This document shows, piece after piece, positions 16,531 through 24,817 of a stretch of 64,000 nt of DNA (position 1 is the stretch's first letter; each line of letters starts with the position of its first letter). A program made the position numbers and the translations under genes. The notes under the pieces are model-generated. The model was given only the letters and a program-made list of their open reading frames with translations, made no database searches and had not been told where the DNA came from. This stretch comes from Nocardioides scoriae (GTDB lineage Bacteria; Actinomycetota; Actinomycetes; Propionibacteriales; Nocardioidaceae). The stretch covers positions 62,001 to 126,000 of the forward strand of contig NZ_LT629757.1 in assembly GCF_900104965.1 (NCBI RefSeq), in the 5' to 3' direction.

Positions 16531-17418
16531 ATGCCCGGCACCCCTGTGCGCATCGGCGATCTGCTCGCGAGCGGCGACCGGTCCTTCTCCTTCGAGTTCT
16601 TCCCGCCGAAGGACGCCGCCGGCGAGGAGGTCCTGTGGCGCTCCATCAGCGAGCTCGAGCCGCTGCGGCCGACCTTCGTCTCGGTGACCTACGGCGCCGG
16701 TGGCACCACCCGTGACCGCACCCTGGCCATCACCGGCCGGATCGCGCGGGAGACCACGCTCCTGCCGATGGCCCACCTGACCTGCATCGGGCACACCACC
16801 ACCGAGCTCGAGCGCATCCTCGGCTCGCTCGAGGACGCCGGTGTGCGCAACGTGCTGGCGCTGCGCGGCGACCCGCCGGGCGGGCCGGGCACCCCGTGGG
16901 AGCGCACCGAGGGCGGGGTCGACCACGCCTCCGACCTGGTGTCCCTGGTCCGGGCCCGCAGCGAGCTGTGCGTCGGTGTCGCGGCCTTCCCCGAGGGCCA
17001 CCGCGACGCGGCGTCGCTCGACGACGACGTCGCCGTGCTCAAGGCCAAGCAGGACGCCGGGGCGGAGTTCGCCGTCACCGAGATGGTGCTGCGGGCCTCC
17101 GACTACCTCGGGCTCGTCGAGCGGGCCCGGGACGCCGGCGTCACCTTCCCGATCGTGCCCGGCATCATGCCCATCCTCGGCCTGACCTCGATGGCCAAGA
17201 TGGTCGAGCTCTCGGGCCGTGACATCCCGGCCGAGGTCGAGGCCCGGATCCGGCCCCACGCCGACGACCCCGCCGCGGTGCGCGCCGAGGGCATCGCGAT
17301 CGCCACCGAGCTGTGCGACGACCTGCTCGCCGGCGGCGCCCCCGGCCTGCACTTCTACACGCTCAACCGCTCCCGGGCCACGCGCGAGATCTGGGCCGCG
17401 CTGTCGCTCAGCGCCTGA
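16531..17418 (+). CDS. metF: Methylenetetrahydrofolate reductase
   Basis: A 295-aa FAD barrel enzyme reducing 5,10-methylene-THF to 5-methyl-THF for methionine synthesis. Family motifs in order: FSFEFFPPKD (~20-29; the first Glu is the catalytic acid), VSVTYGAGGTTRD, HLTCIGHT, VLALRGDPPGG, AAFPEGH, KQDAGAEFAVTEMV and HFYTLNRS at the end. It is similar in length to the E. coli enzyme and to mycobacterial Rv2172c, found in the same neighbourhood. The ATG at 16531 is supported by TATCCT spaced for a leaderless mRNA. It shares a 30-bp divergent promoter region with idsA, a puzzling pairing because the pathways are distinct. Confidence 0.95.
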   Translation: MPGTPVRIGDLLASGDRSFSFEFFPPKDAAGEEVLWRSISELEPLRPTFVSVTYGAGGTTRDRTLAITGRIARETTLLPMAHLTCIGHTTTELERILGSLEDAGVRNVLALRGDPPGGPGTPWERTEGGVDHASDLVSLVRARSELCVGVAAFPEGHRDAASLDDDVAVLKAKQDAGAEFAVTEMVLRASDYLGLVERARDAGVTFPIVPGIMPILGLTSMAKMVELSGRDIPAEVEARIRPHADDPAAVRAEGIAIATELCDDLLAGGAPGLHFYTLNRSRATREIWAALSLSA

Positions 17419-17428
17419 CCGGTCAGGC
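17413..17428. terminator. 16-bp palindrome spanning two convergent stops
   Basis: GCCTGACCGGTCAGGC is a perfect palindrome that contains the metF stop (17416-17418) and the stop of the minus-strand flavoprotein (17423-17425). It may act as a weak bidirectional terminator. Confidence 0.35.
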
Positions 17429-18727
17429 CGGACCGACGACCTGGGCGACCAGGGCGGCCGAGAGGCCGACGCTGGGCAGTCCGGCGCCGGGGGTCGCGCT
17501 GGCGCCTGCGACGTACACGCCCGGCACCGGGGTGCGCGGGCCCAGGCGACGGGCGACCGTGCTGCGGCCCTGCCACAGCACGCCGTACGGCGACCCGCCC
17601 CACGTGGTGACCTGCTCCAGGGGCGAGCGGTCGACGCGGACCTCGACCTGGTCGCGCACGCGCACCCCGGCCCGGGCGAGCGCCGTGACGACGTCCTCGC
17701 TGAGCGCACCGCGTCCCAGCACGGTCCAGGCGTGGGCGCCGTCGGGCGCGGTGCCGCCGGTGGTCCGCAGCACCAGCAGGGGGTCGCCGTGCAGGACGAC
17801 CTCGTGGGGCAGGTCGGGGACCGGGCCCACCACGCCGAGGTGGGCCAGGACCGGTGGGATGGCCGGCATCGTGCGCCGGACGTGGGTGGCCAGGGTCGGC
17901 AGCTGCCGGGGGTCCGCGGCGACCACGACCACGTCGGCGTCCACGGTGCCGGAGGTGGTGCGCACCCCCGCGACCCGACCCTCGCGCACCTCGAGGTCGA
18001 CCACCGGGGTGGACAGCTCGACGGCCACGCGCCGGGTGCGGAGCCGGGCGACGAGCGCGTCGGCGACGTCGGCCATGCCGCCCGGGGAGGTCCAGAGCCC
18101 GAAGTTCTGCTCGACGTAGCTCCACAGCCCCACCCAGGCCGGCACGTTGCGCAGGTCGTGCCCCTCGAGGGTGGCGCCGAAGCCCGCCACCAGGCGCAGC
18201 CGCTCGTCCTTGAAGGAGCGCCGCAGCACCTTGTGCAGCGTCAGCCGCGTGCCGAGCAGGGCCCGGGCGTGCTCGCCGGCGAGCTCGGGCGACCAGGGCC
18301 GCTCGAACCAGTCGCGGCGCAGCGCGTCCCAGTCGTCGGCGAAGGCGTCGACGTACGCCGACCATGCAGCGCCGGAGCCCGACCCGAGGGCGGCGTCGAG
18401 CGCCGCCATCTGGTCGCCCCGGCCGGTGGGCAGGTCGACCTGCGAGCCGTCGCCGAAGACGTGGCGGCGCAGCGGTGTCACCGGCACGAGGTCGAGCTCG
18501 CGCTCCAGCGGTCGGCCGGACTTGCGGAACAGGTCGCGCACCACCGCGGGCAGCATCGTGTGGGTGGGCCCGGCGTCCCAGGTGAAGCCCTCGCGCTCGA
18601 CCCGGCCGAGGGCGCCGCCGAGCCGGTCGCCGGCCTCGAGCAGGGTGACGTCGTGGCCGAGCTTGGCCAGGCGGACGGCGCTCGCGAGCCCGGCGTACCC
18701 GCCCCCGACCACCACCACCCGCGCCAT
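17423..18727 (-). CDS. Phytoene-desaturase-like FAD oxidoreductase
   Basis: A 434-aa flavoprotein. The N-terminal dinucleotide fold is ARVVVVGGGYAGLASAVRLA with LLEAGDRLGG, and the WDAGPTHTML segment is typical of CrtI/amine-oxidase-like desaturases and isomerases. The C-terminal FAD region reads VPGVYVAGASATPGAGLPSVGLSAA, again CrtI-like. At 434 aa it is shorter than CrtI (about 500). Proximity to a polyprenyl synthase suggests an isoprenoid substrate, but no phytoene synthase is in the window. ATG 18727 is chosen over GTG 18736 because TAGGGT lies 7 nt before it (18740-18735). Downstream is metF, convergent. Confidence 0.82.
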   Translation of the reverse strand: MARVVVVGGGYAGLASAVRLAKLGHDVTLLEAGDRLGGALGRVEREGFTWDAGPTHTMLPAVVRDLFRKSGRPLERELDLVPVTPLRRHVFGDGSQVDLPTGRGDQMAALDAALGSGSGAAWSAYVDAFADDWDALRRDWFERPWSPELAGEHARALLGTRLTLHKVLRRSFKDERLRLVAGFGATLEGHDLRNVPAWVGLWSYVEQNFGLWTSPGGMADVADALVARLRTRRVAVELSTPVVDLEVREGRVAGVRTTSGTVDADVVVVAADPRQLPTLATHVRRTMPAIPPVLAHLGVVGPVPDLPHEVVLHGDPLLVLRTTGGTAPDGAHAWTVLGRGALSEDVVTALARAGVRVRDQVEVRVDRSPLEQVTTWGGSPYGVLWQGRSTVARRLGPRTPVPGVYVAGASATPGAGLPSVGLSAALVAQVVGPA

Positions 18728-18734
18728 GGCGGTC

Positions 18735-18740
18735 ACCCTA
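18735..18740 (-). promoter_or_regulatory. Probable -10 of the leaderless flavoprotein mRNA
   Basis: TAGGGT on the minus strand, 7 nt before ATG 18727; it also argues against the GTG at 18736 as the start. Confidence 0.45.
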
Positions 18741-18766
18741 GGGGCCGCGTGGTGGTGCCCAGGCGC

Positions 18767-19288
18767 CTAGGTGGCCGGCTCCACGTCGACCTCGACGGCT
18801 CCCGTCATCCGCTGCAGCTCCTCGACCGTGGTGCTGAAGACCGCGGCGGGGTGGCCGGCCGCGGCCCAGACCACGGGGTGCCGCCGCAGCCAGGGGTCGA
18901 GGTACGTCGGCACCGGCGCCGGGTGGGCGATCGGGGAGACACCGCCGATCACCTGGCCGGTGTGGCGCCGCACGAACTCGGGGGAGGCGCGGCGCAGCGC
19001 CGGCACCCCGATCCGCCGGGCGACCGCGGCGGTGTCGACCCGGTGCGCGCCGCTGGTGAGCAGCAGCAGCGGGGTGTCCGCGGTGCCGTCGGGGTCCCCG
19101 GTCGTGCGGGGGTCCTGGGCGGGGACCGCGAACAGCAGGCTGTTGGCGATCGCCCCGACCTCGCAGCCCAGGGCCTCGGCGGCGAGCGCGGCGGTGTGGA
19201 CCGACTCGGGCAGCACGCGGACCTCGCCGGTGCCGCCCCGGGCCTCGAGCTCGGCGCGGAAGCGGGCGATGGAGGGGTGGTCGCTCAT
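18767..19288 (-). CDS. YbaK/EbsC-type aminoacyl-tRNA deacylase
   Basis: A 173-aa single-domain protein of the YbaK/ProX editing family. Visible family features are SVHTAALAAEALGCEVGAIANSLLF, with the lysine-poor N-terminal strand, LLLLTSGAHRVDTAAVA, GQVIGGVSPIAHP (the conserved GGVSP loop of the active site) and VVWAAAGHPAAVFSTTVEELQRMTG. Members hydrolyse mischarged Cys- or Ala-tRNA(Pro) in trans. Which tRNA is corrected cannot be told. ATG 19288 has TACGGT 8 nt before it. The gene is divergent from the SOS block, whose promoter lies in the 207-bp gap. It precedes the flavoprotein gene by 39 bp. Confidence 0.85.
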   Translation of the reverse strand: MSDHPSIARFRAELEARGGTGEVRVLPESVHTAALAAEALGCEVGAIANSLLFAVPAQDPRTTGDPDGTADTPLLLLTSGAHRVDTAAVARRIGVPALRRASPEFVRRHTGQVIGGVSPIAHPAPVPTYLDPWLRRHPVVWAAAGHPAAVFSTTVEELQRMTGAVEVDVEPAT

Positions 19289-19345
19289 GCGACGGCACCG
19301 TACCGGGCGGTGCGGGAGCAGGTCCCGGCCTCGCCGCGCAGAGGC

Positions 19346-19376
19346 TTGACGGGCTGTCGGAGGGGAGGTGTACCTT
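19346..19376 (+). promoter_or_regulatory. Candidate promoter of the mutagenesis operon
   Basis: TTGACG (19346-19351) and TACCTT (19371-19376) are separated by 19 bp, slightly long. The predicted transcription start falls at the LexA box just downstream. Confidence 0.5.
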
Positions 19377-19381
19377 GAAGG

Positions 19382-19403
19382 TGTTCGAACACGTGTTCGA
19401 ACA
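19382..19403 (+). promoter_or_regulatory. LexA (SOS) box
   Basis: A perfect 22-bp palindrome with the core TCGAAC-ACGT-GTTCGA (19385-19400), an exact match to the actinobacterial SOS box TCGAAC-N4-GTTCGA. It overlaps the predicted transcription start of the DUF6504-HEPN-dnaE2 genes, so LexA would block initiation until DNA damage. Confidence 0.92.
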
Positions 19404-19495
19404 ACTGCCCCGGTGGGGGGTGACCTCGACCCCCATCCTCCACCGGGGCACCGACAGCGGGTCGAACGGCTGCGAGACGACACGAGGAGCACGAC

Positions 19496-19834
19496 GTGCG
19501 GCGTTACGACGACCCGGTGGAGGTGCGCAAGGGCGCGACCGAGGACCCCGAGCAGTTCCTGTGGAGGGGACGGCTCTGGCAGGTGCGCGAGGTGGTGGCC
19601 CACTGGGTCGAGACCGGGGCCTGGTGGTCCCGGCCGGCCGCGCGGGACGAGGGCGGCGCGGTGGCGCTGGCCGGATCCGACCTGCTGCGCGAGCAGGAGG
19701 TGTGGCGGGTGACCGCGGCCCGGGGCCGCGTCGCCGCCGCCCGCACCGCCGGGTCCGACCCGGGGTTCGGGGTGTTCGACCTGGTCTTCAGCTGGGCCGA
19801 CGGCAGCTGGCAGCTCGTCCGGGCGATGGACTGA
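19496..19834 (+). CDS. DUF6504 family protein, first gene of the SOS block
   Basis: A 112-aa protein of unknown function resembling the DUF6504 proteins that accompany translesion polymerase genes in actinobacteria. RRYDDPVEVRKG, FLWRGRLWQVREVVAHWVE and WWSRPA are the recognisable stretch; the C-terminal FDLVFSWADGSWQLVRAMD completes a small beta-rich fold. No catalytic motif is seen. GTG 19496 lies about 93 bp after the LexA box, with GAGG at 19484-19487. The next gene starts 12 bp after its stop, so one damage-induced transcript is likely. Partnership with DnaE2 is inferred from position only. Confidence 0.75.
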   Translation: MRRYDDPVEVRKGATEDPEQFLWRGRLWQVREVVAHWVETGAWWSRPAARDEGGAVALAGSDLLREQEVWRVTAARGRVAAARTAGSDPGFGVFDLVFSWADGSWQLVRAMD

Positions 19835-19846
19835 GGGGGACCGGAG

Positions 19847-20269
19847 ATGACGACGTTCGCCACCCCGGCCTTCCTGCCGGCCGCCACGCACGCCTACCTC
19901 GACCGGGCGGCGACCTCGCTGCGCGAGGCGATCACCAGCACCGACGTCCCCGAGCGCTACGCCCAGGCCCACGTCTCGGCGCTGCGGGCGACCGCTGCCC
20001 TGCTCGCCGCCCGGGCCCGCCCGACCGCGACGGGACGACGTCCCCAGAAGAACGCCTGGGTGCTGCTCGCCGAGGTGGCCCCCGAGCTCAGCGAGTGGGC
20101 CAGCTTCTTCGCCGCGGGGGCCGCCAAGCGCGCCGCCGCCGAGGCGGGGTCGCGGCGGGCCGTGACCGAGCGCGAGGCCGACGACCTGGTCCGCGACGCC
20201 GACCGGTTCCTGGCCCTGGTGGAGACCGCGCTCGGGCTCACCGAGCACGCCCCGATCCGCGTCGCCTGA
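19847..20269 (+). CDS. SAV_6107-type HEPN domain protein
   Basis: A 140-aa all-helical protein like the SAV_6107 family (HEPN fold) found next to actinobacterial dnaE2. The first helices are FLPAATHAYLDRAATSLREA and YAQAHVSALRATAALLA; the segment KNAWVLLAEVAPELSEWASF is strongly conserved in the family. The RNase-type RxxxxH motif of HEPN toxins is not evident, so a binding or scaffold role is more likely than nuclease activity. It sits 12 bp after the DUF6504 gene and 14 bp before dnaE2. Function unknown; its position implies a role in induced mutagenesis. Confidence 0.78.
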   Translation: MTTFATPAFLPAATHAYLDRAATSLREAITSTDVPERYAQAHVSALRATAALLAARARPTATGRRPQKNAWVLLAEVAPELSEWASFFAAGAAKRAAAEAGSRRAVTEREADDLVRDADRFLALVETALGLTEHAPIRVA

Positions 20270-20283
20270 GACGCGAGGCTCGC

Positions 20284-23200
20284 GTGCCCGACCCCTTCGT
20301 GCACCTGCACGTCGCCTCCGGCTTCTCCCTGCGCTACGGCGCCTCGCACCCCCACGTCCTGGTGGAGCGCGCGGCGGAGCAGGAGATGGACGCCCTGGCC
20401 CTGACCGACCGCGACGGCACCTACGGCGCGGTCCGGTTCGCCAAGGCGGCGATGGCGGCGCAGGTGCGCCCGATCCTCGGGGTGGACCTGGCCGTGGCCC
20501 CGTCCGGGGTGCTGCTGCGGCCGGGCACCCGCGAGGAGCGGCCCGTGCGGCCCCGCACGCCGGTGCGCGGCGGCGCCACCCGCGACGCCCGGCTGCCCCG
20601 GGTGACGCTGCTGGCCTCCGGCCGGGCGGGCTGGGCGGCGGTGTGCCGGCTGGTCTCGGCGGCCCACGCCGCCCAGGAGCGGGGGACCCCGGTGTGCACC
20701 CCGGCGCTGCTCGCCGCGCACGTCGCCGGACGTCCGGTCCGGGTGCTGCTGGGGCCGACCTCCGAGCTCGGCGTGGCCGCCACCCGGCGCCGCGACGACC
20801 TCGGTGTCCTGGTGCTGCGCCACTGGCTCGACCTCGTCGGTCCCGAGCAGCTGGTCGTCGAGCTGGTCTCCCACCGGCTGCGCGGCGACGGCCCCGGCAC
20901 CTCCTCCCACGCCGCCCGGATGCTGGGACTGGCGTCCGGTCGGGGGGCCGCCCGCGGGGTCGGTGCCGCCCCCGGCACGGCGACCGGGCGGGTGCCGGTG
21001 GTGCTGACCAACGCGGTCCGCTTCGCCGACCGGCTCGACGCCCCGACCGTCGACGTGCTCGACGCGACCCGTCGCCTGGTGCCGATGGACCTGCGCCACC
21101 TCGACCGCCGCAACGCCGAGGGCTTCGTGAAGTCGGGCAAGCAGATGCACGAGGTGGCCGAGGAGATCTGCCGCCACGCAGGCCTCGAAGGCGCGGCGCG
21201 CGGCGCCTCCGGGCTGCTCGCGGCCACCCGGGCGGTGGCCGACCAGTGCGTCCTGGACCCGCGCTCCGACCTCGGCCTGGGGGAGGTGCACTTCCCCGAG
21301 CTCGAGCTCTCGACCACCGACGTCCCGGCCCGGGTGGGGGCCGAGGCGCCGGCCGACGCCGTGCTGCGGCGCCGCTGCGAGGGAGCCATCGGGTGGCGCT
21401 TCGCGGACGCACCCCGGCAGCGGATCTGGAAGCGGCTCGACGACGAGCTCGAGGTCGTGCGACGGCTCGGCTACGCCTCCTACTTCCTCGCCGTCGGCGA
21501 CGTCAGCGAGATGGTCCGCGACCTCGGCATCCGCAGCGCGGCCCGGGGCTCGGGCGCGGGCAGCCTGGTCAACTACCTGCTCGGCATCTCCGGCGTCGAC
21601 CCCATCCGCCACGGCCTGCTGATGGAGCGCTTCCTCTCCCCGCTGCGACGCTCGCTGCCCGACATCGACGTCGACGTGGAGTCGGCCCGCCGGCTCGAGG
21701 TCTACGACGCGATCCTCGAGCGCTACGGCAGCGAGCGCTGCGCCACCGTCTCGATGATGGACACCTACAAGGTGCGCCACGCGATCCGTGACGTCGGGGC
21801 GGCGCTCGGCATGCCGCCCGGCGAGATCGGTGCCCTGGCCACGTCGTTCCCCCACGTCCGCTCCCGGGACGCACGGATGGCGCTGCGCGACCTGCCCGAG
21901 CTGCGTGCCACCGGGCTGGCGCGGGAGGCGGCCGCCGGCGACTGGGGCAGCTTCGACCAGTTCTTCGCGCTGGTGGAGAGCCTCGACGGGCTGCCGCGCC
22001 ACATCGCGATGCACCCGTGCGGCGTGCTGCTGTCCGACCGCACCCTGCTCGACCGCACCCCGGTCGAGCGCAGCTCCCTCGGCTACCCGATGAGCCAGTT
22101 CGACAAGGACGACGTCGAGGACCTGGGGCTGCTCAAGCTCGACGTGCTCGGCATCCGGATGCAGTCCTCGATGGCCCACGCGGTCACCGAGATCGAGCGG
22201 GTCGAGGGCCACCACGTCGACCTCGACGACGAGGCGCAGGTGCCCTTCGACGACCCGACGACCTACACCATGATCTCCAGCGCCAAGACCCTCGGCATCT
22301 TCCAGATCGAGTCGCCGGGCCAGCGCGAGCTGGTCGGCAAGACGGGCATCGACGACTTCGCCGACATCATCACCGACATCTCGCTGTTCCGGCCCGGGCC
22401 GGTGAAGAGCGACATGATCACGCCCTACCTGGAGGCCAAGCAGGGCTGGCGGATGCCCCACTACCTCCACGACGACCTGCGTCCCATCCTCGGCGGCACC
22501 CGGGGGGTGGTGGTCTTCCACGAGCAGGTGATCGAGATCATCGCCTGCTTCGCCGGGTGCAGCTACGCCGAGGGCGACGAGCGGCGCCGCTCGCTCGGCG
22601 ACCGCGACGGCGTGGCCGCCACCCGGGCGTGGTTCGTGCCACGGGCGCTGGGCCGGGGCTACGAGCCCGCGGTCGTCGAGCGGATCTGGGCGGTCGTGGA
22701 GGCCTTCGCCTCCTTCGGCTTCTGCAAGGCCCACGCGGCCGCCTTCGCGCTGCCCACCTTCCAGTCGGCCTGGCTCAAGGCCCACTACCCGGCCCACTTC
22801 ATCGCCGGGCTGCTCACCCACGACCCGGGGATGTACCCCAAGCGCCTGATCCTCGACGACGCCCGCCACCTCGGCATCGCGGTGCTGGGGCTCGACGTCA
22901 ACGCCAGCGCCGCGGCGTACACCGTGGAGAAGGGGGTCGAGACCGGCAGCAGCGGCTACGGCATCCGCATCGCCCTGGGCGAGGTGCGCGGGATCGACGA
23001 CGCGGAGGTGCAGCGGGTCACGGCCGGGCGGCTGGGCGCGCCGTACGCCTCGCTCACCGACTTCTGGCAGCGCACCCGGGTCTCGCGCCCGGTCGTGGAG
23101 CGGCTGGTGCAGGCGGGGGGCTTCGACAGCGTCTACGGCCTCGGCGCCGCCGACGGCACCGGCCGGCGCGACCGGGTGACCCGGCGCGACCTGCTGCTCG

Positions 23201-24030
23201 AGGTCGGGGACCTCGACCGGCTGCAGCGGGCGGCGTCGCGCGGTCCTCAGCGGCGCGCCCGCGGGCTGTCGCGTCCCCGGTCGCGGCAGGGCCCGGAGGA
23301 GTCCACCGGGGCCGGTCCCGGGTCGGTGCAGCTGACCCTCGACCTGGGCGGGCCCGTCCGGCAGCAGGTGAGCGGGCTGCCCGAGATGACCGGGGCGGAC
23401 CGGGTGCGCGCCGAGCTCGACGTCCTGGGGCTCGACGCCAGCCGCCACGTGGTCGACTTCCACGCCGACTTCCTGTCGGCCCTCGGCACCACCCGCTCGG
23501 CCGACCTGCTGGGCGCCCGCAGCGGTCGCGAGCTGCTGGTCGCCGGGGTCAAGGTCGCCACCCAGACCCCACCGATCCGCTCCGGCCGATGGGTCGTCTT
23601 CCTCACCCTCGACGACTCCACCGGCCCGGTCGACGCGACCTTCTTCGAGGACGCCCAGGGGCCCTACGCCGCGACCGTCTTCGGCTGCTGGCTGGTCGTG
23701 GTGCGCGGCGTGCTGCGCCGCACCGGCCGTCGTGGGGTCTCGCTGCGCGCGACCGGGGCCTGGGACCTCGGCGCCCTGCACGACCTGTGGACGGCCGAGG
23801 GGATGGCCGCGGTCCACGCCGAGATGCTCCGGGTGCCGCGCGGCTTCGGGCCGGCCGGCGTCGCGGACCCCGCACGGGCCGACACCGGACCCAGCCGGGT
23901 GGTGGTGCACACCAGCGGCTTCCGGATGTCGCCGTACGCCGACGTCCGGCCCGCCGGCGAGAGCGCCGCCGTGGTGACGGGCACGGTGGCGCGCAAGCTG
24001 TGGCACCGCAGCCCCGGGAGCGCCGGATGA
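20284..24030 (+). CDS. dnaE2: Error-prone DNA polymerase DnaE2 (ImuC)
   Basis: A 1248-aa C-family polymerase alpha subunit for translesion synthesis. The PHP domain opens it (HLHVASGFSLRYGASHP, then ALTDRDGTYGAVRFAK). The palm has catalytic D460 and D462 in PDIDVD and D620 in LKLDVLG. The fingers, with FGFCKAHAAAFA, follow near residue 815, and a C-terminal OB fold lies near 1100-1150 (VFLTLDDSTGPVDATFF). A linker around 990-1020 contains QLTLDL (from Q1016), resembling a beta-clamp-binding peptide. GTG 20284 gives the conserved N-terminus; upstream in-frame sequence is unrelated. Induced through the LexA box at 19382. The usual partner gene imuB is absent from this window. Confidence 0.93.
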   Translation: MPDPFVHLHVASGFSLRYGASHPHVLVERAAEQEMDALALTDRDGTYGAVRFAKAAMAAQVRPILGVDLAVAPSGVLLRPGTREERPVRPRTPVRGGATRDARLPRVTLLASGRAGWAAVCRLVSAAHAAQERGTPVCTPALLAAHVAGRPVRVLLGPTSELGVAATRRRDDLGVLVLRHWLDLVGPEQLVVELVSHRLRGDGPGTSSHAARMLGLASGRGAARGVGAAPGTATGRVPVVLTNAVRFADRLDAPTVDVLDATRRLVPMDLRHLDRRNAEGFVKSGKQMHEVAEEICRHAGLEGAARGASGLLAATRAVADQCVLDPRSDLGLGEVHFPELELSTTDVPARVGAEAPADAVLRRRCEGAIGWRFADAPRQRIWKRLDDELEVVRRLGYASYFLAVGDVSEMVRDLGIRSAARGSGAGSLVNYLLGISGVDPIRHGLLMERFLSPLRRSLPDIDVDVESARRLEVYDAILERYGSERCATVSMMDTYKVRHAIRDVGAALGMPPGEIGALATSFPHVRSRDARMALRDLPELRATGLAREAAAGDWGSFDQFFALVESLDGLPRHIAMHPCGVLLSDRTLLDRTPVERSSLGYPMSQFDKDDVEDLGLLKLDVLGIRMQSSMAHAVTEIERVEGHHVDLDDEAQVPFDDPTTYTMISSAKTLGIFQIESPGQRELVGKTGIDDFADIITDISLFRPGPVKSDMITPYLEAKQGWRMPHYLHDDLRPILGGTRGVVVFHEQVIEIIACFAGCSYAEGDERRRSLGDRDGVAATRAWFVPRALGRGYEPAVVERIWAVVEAFASFGFCKAHAAAFALPTFQSAWLKAHYPAHFIAGLLTHDPGMYPKRLILDDARHLGIAVLGLDVNASAAAYTVEKGVETGSSGYGIRIALGEVRGIDDAEVQRVTAGRLGAPYASLTDFWQRTRVSRPVVERLVQAGGFDSVYGLGAADGTGRRDRVTRRDLLLEVGDLDRLQRAASRGPQRRARGLSRPRSRQGPEESTGAGPGSVQLTLDLGGPVRQQVSGLPEMTGADRVRAELDVLGLDASRHVVDFHADFLSALGTTRSADLLGARSGRELLVAGVKVATQTPPIRSGRWVVFLTLDDSTGPVDATFFEDAQGPYAATVFGCWLVVVRGVLRRTGRRGVSLRATGAWDLGALHDLWTAEGMAAVHAEMLRVPRGFGPAGVADPARADTGPSRVVVHTSGFRMSPYADVRPAGESAAVVTGTVARKLWHRSPGSAG

Positions 24031-24058
24031 GCCACCCGCACCCCCTAGGGTGGGCGCC

Positions 24059-24784
24059 ATGGAACGCCCCCTCGAACGCCGCAACGCCGTCCGCACCGCC
24101 GTGGTGTGGGACGCCGTGCAGTCGGTCCTCGAGGGAGGCGAGCGCCAGGTCCTCGACATCGGCGGCGGCACCGGCGGGTTCGCCGTGCGGGTGGCCCGGC
24201 TCGGCCACCAGGTCACCGTCGTGGACCCCAGCCCCGACGCCCTCGCCGCCGCTGCCCGTCGCGCCCACGACGAGGGCGTCTCGGCCCGGGTCACCGGTGT
24301 CCAGGGAGACCTCGGCACCCTCGCCGAGGCGGTCCCCGAGGGCGGGGTCGACCTGGTGCTGTGCCACGGGGTGCTCGGCCTCGTCGAGGACCCGGCCGCC
24401 GCGCTCGCCGCGATCGCCGCGGTGCTGCGCCCCGGCGCGACCCTCTCCCTGCAGGTCGGCCAGCGCCACGCCGCCGTGCTCGCCCGGGCCATGGCCGGCC
24501 ACTTCACCCAGGCCCTGCAGCTGCTCACCTCGACCGACGACGGCACCCCCCACCCCGGCGAGCGGCGCTTCACCCACGACGAGCTGCGCGACCTGCTCGT
24601 CGCGGGCGGCTTCACCCCGACGGCCTTCCACGGCGTCCGGGTCTTCACCGACCTGGTGCCCTCCTCGCTGCTGGACCTCGAGCCCGGTGCCAGCGCCGCG
24701 CTGCTCGAGCTCGAGCGGGCCGCCGCCCAGCGGCCCGAGTACCTCACCGTGGCCAGCCAGCTGCACGTGCTCGCCACCCGCTGA
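24059..24784 (+). CDS. Class I SAM-dependent methyltransferase
   Basis: A 241-aa Rossmann methyltransferase. The SAM motif is VLDIGGGTGGFAVRVA (~32-47), the acidic end of strand 2 is VVDPSPDAL, and strand 4 reads VDLVLCHGVLGLVEDP with later LRPGATLSLQV. It resembles ubiquinone/menaquinone- or CmoA-type methyltransferases, but the substrate is unknown. ATG 24059 is preceded by TAGGGT (24046-24051) with a 7-nt gap, indicating its own leaderless promoter in addition to any readthrough from dnaE2, 28 bp upstream. GTG 24050 is excluded by that promoter. It lies between two translesion polymerase genes, but a repair role is not supported by the sequence itself. Confidence 0.85.
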   Translation: MERPLERRNAVRTAVVWDAVQSVLEGGERQVLDIGGGTGGFAVRVARLGHQVTVVDPSPDALAAAARRAHDEGVSARVTGVQGDLGTLAEAVPEGGVDLVLCHGVLGLVEDPAAALAAIAAVLRPGATLSLQVGQRHAAVLARAMAGHFTQALQLLTSTDDGTPHPGERRFTHDELRDLLVAGGFTPTAFHGVRVFTDLVPSSLLDLEPGASAALLELERAAAQRPEYLTVASQLHVLATR

Positions 24785-24817
24785 CCGGCTCGCCGGTCCT
24801 CCCGCGGGCCGGCTCCG

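Noticed and set aside
19375-20283. In-frame upstream extension of dnaE2 beginning at the LexA box
   Set aside because: The extension has shadow-type composition and overlaps the DUF6504 and HEPN genes; GTG 20284 gives the conserved PHP start.
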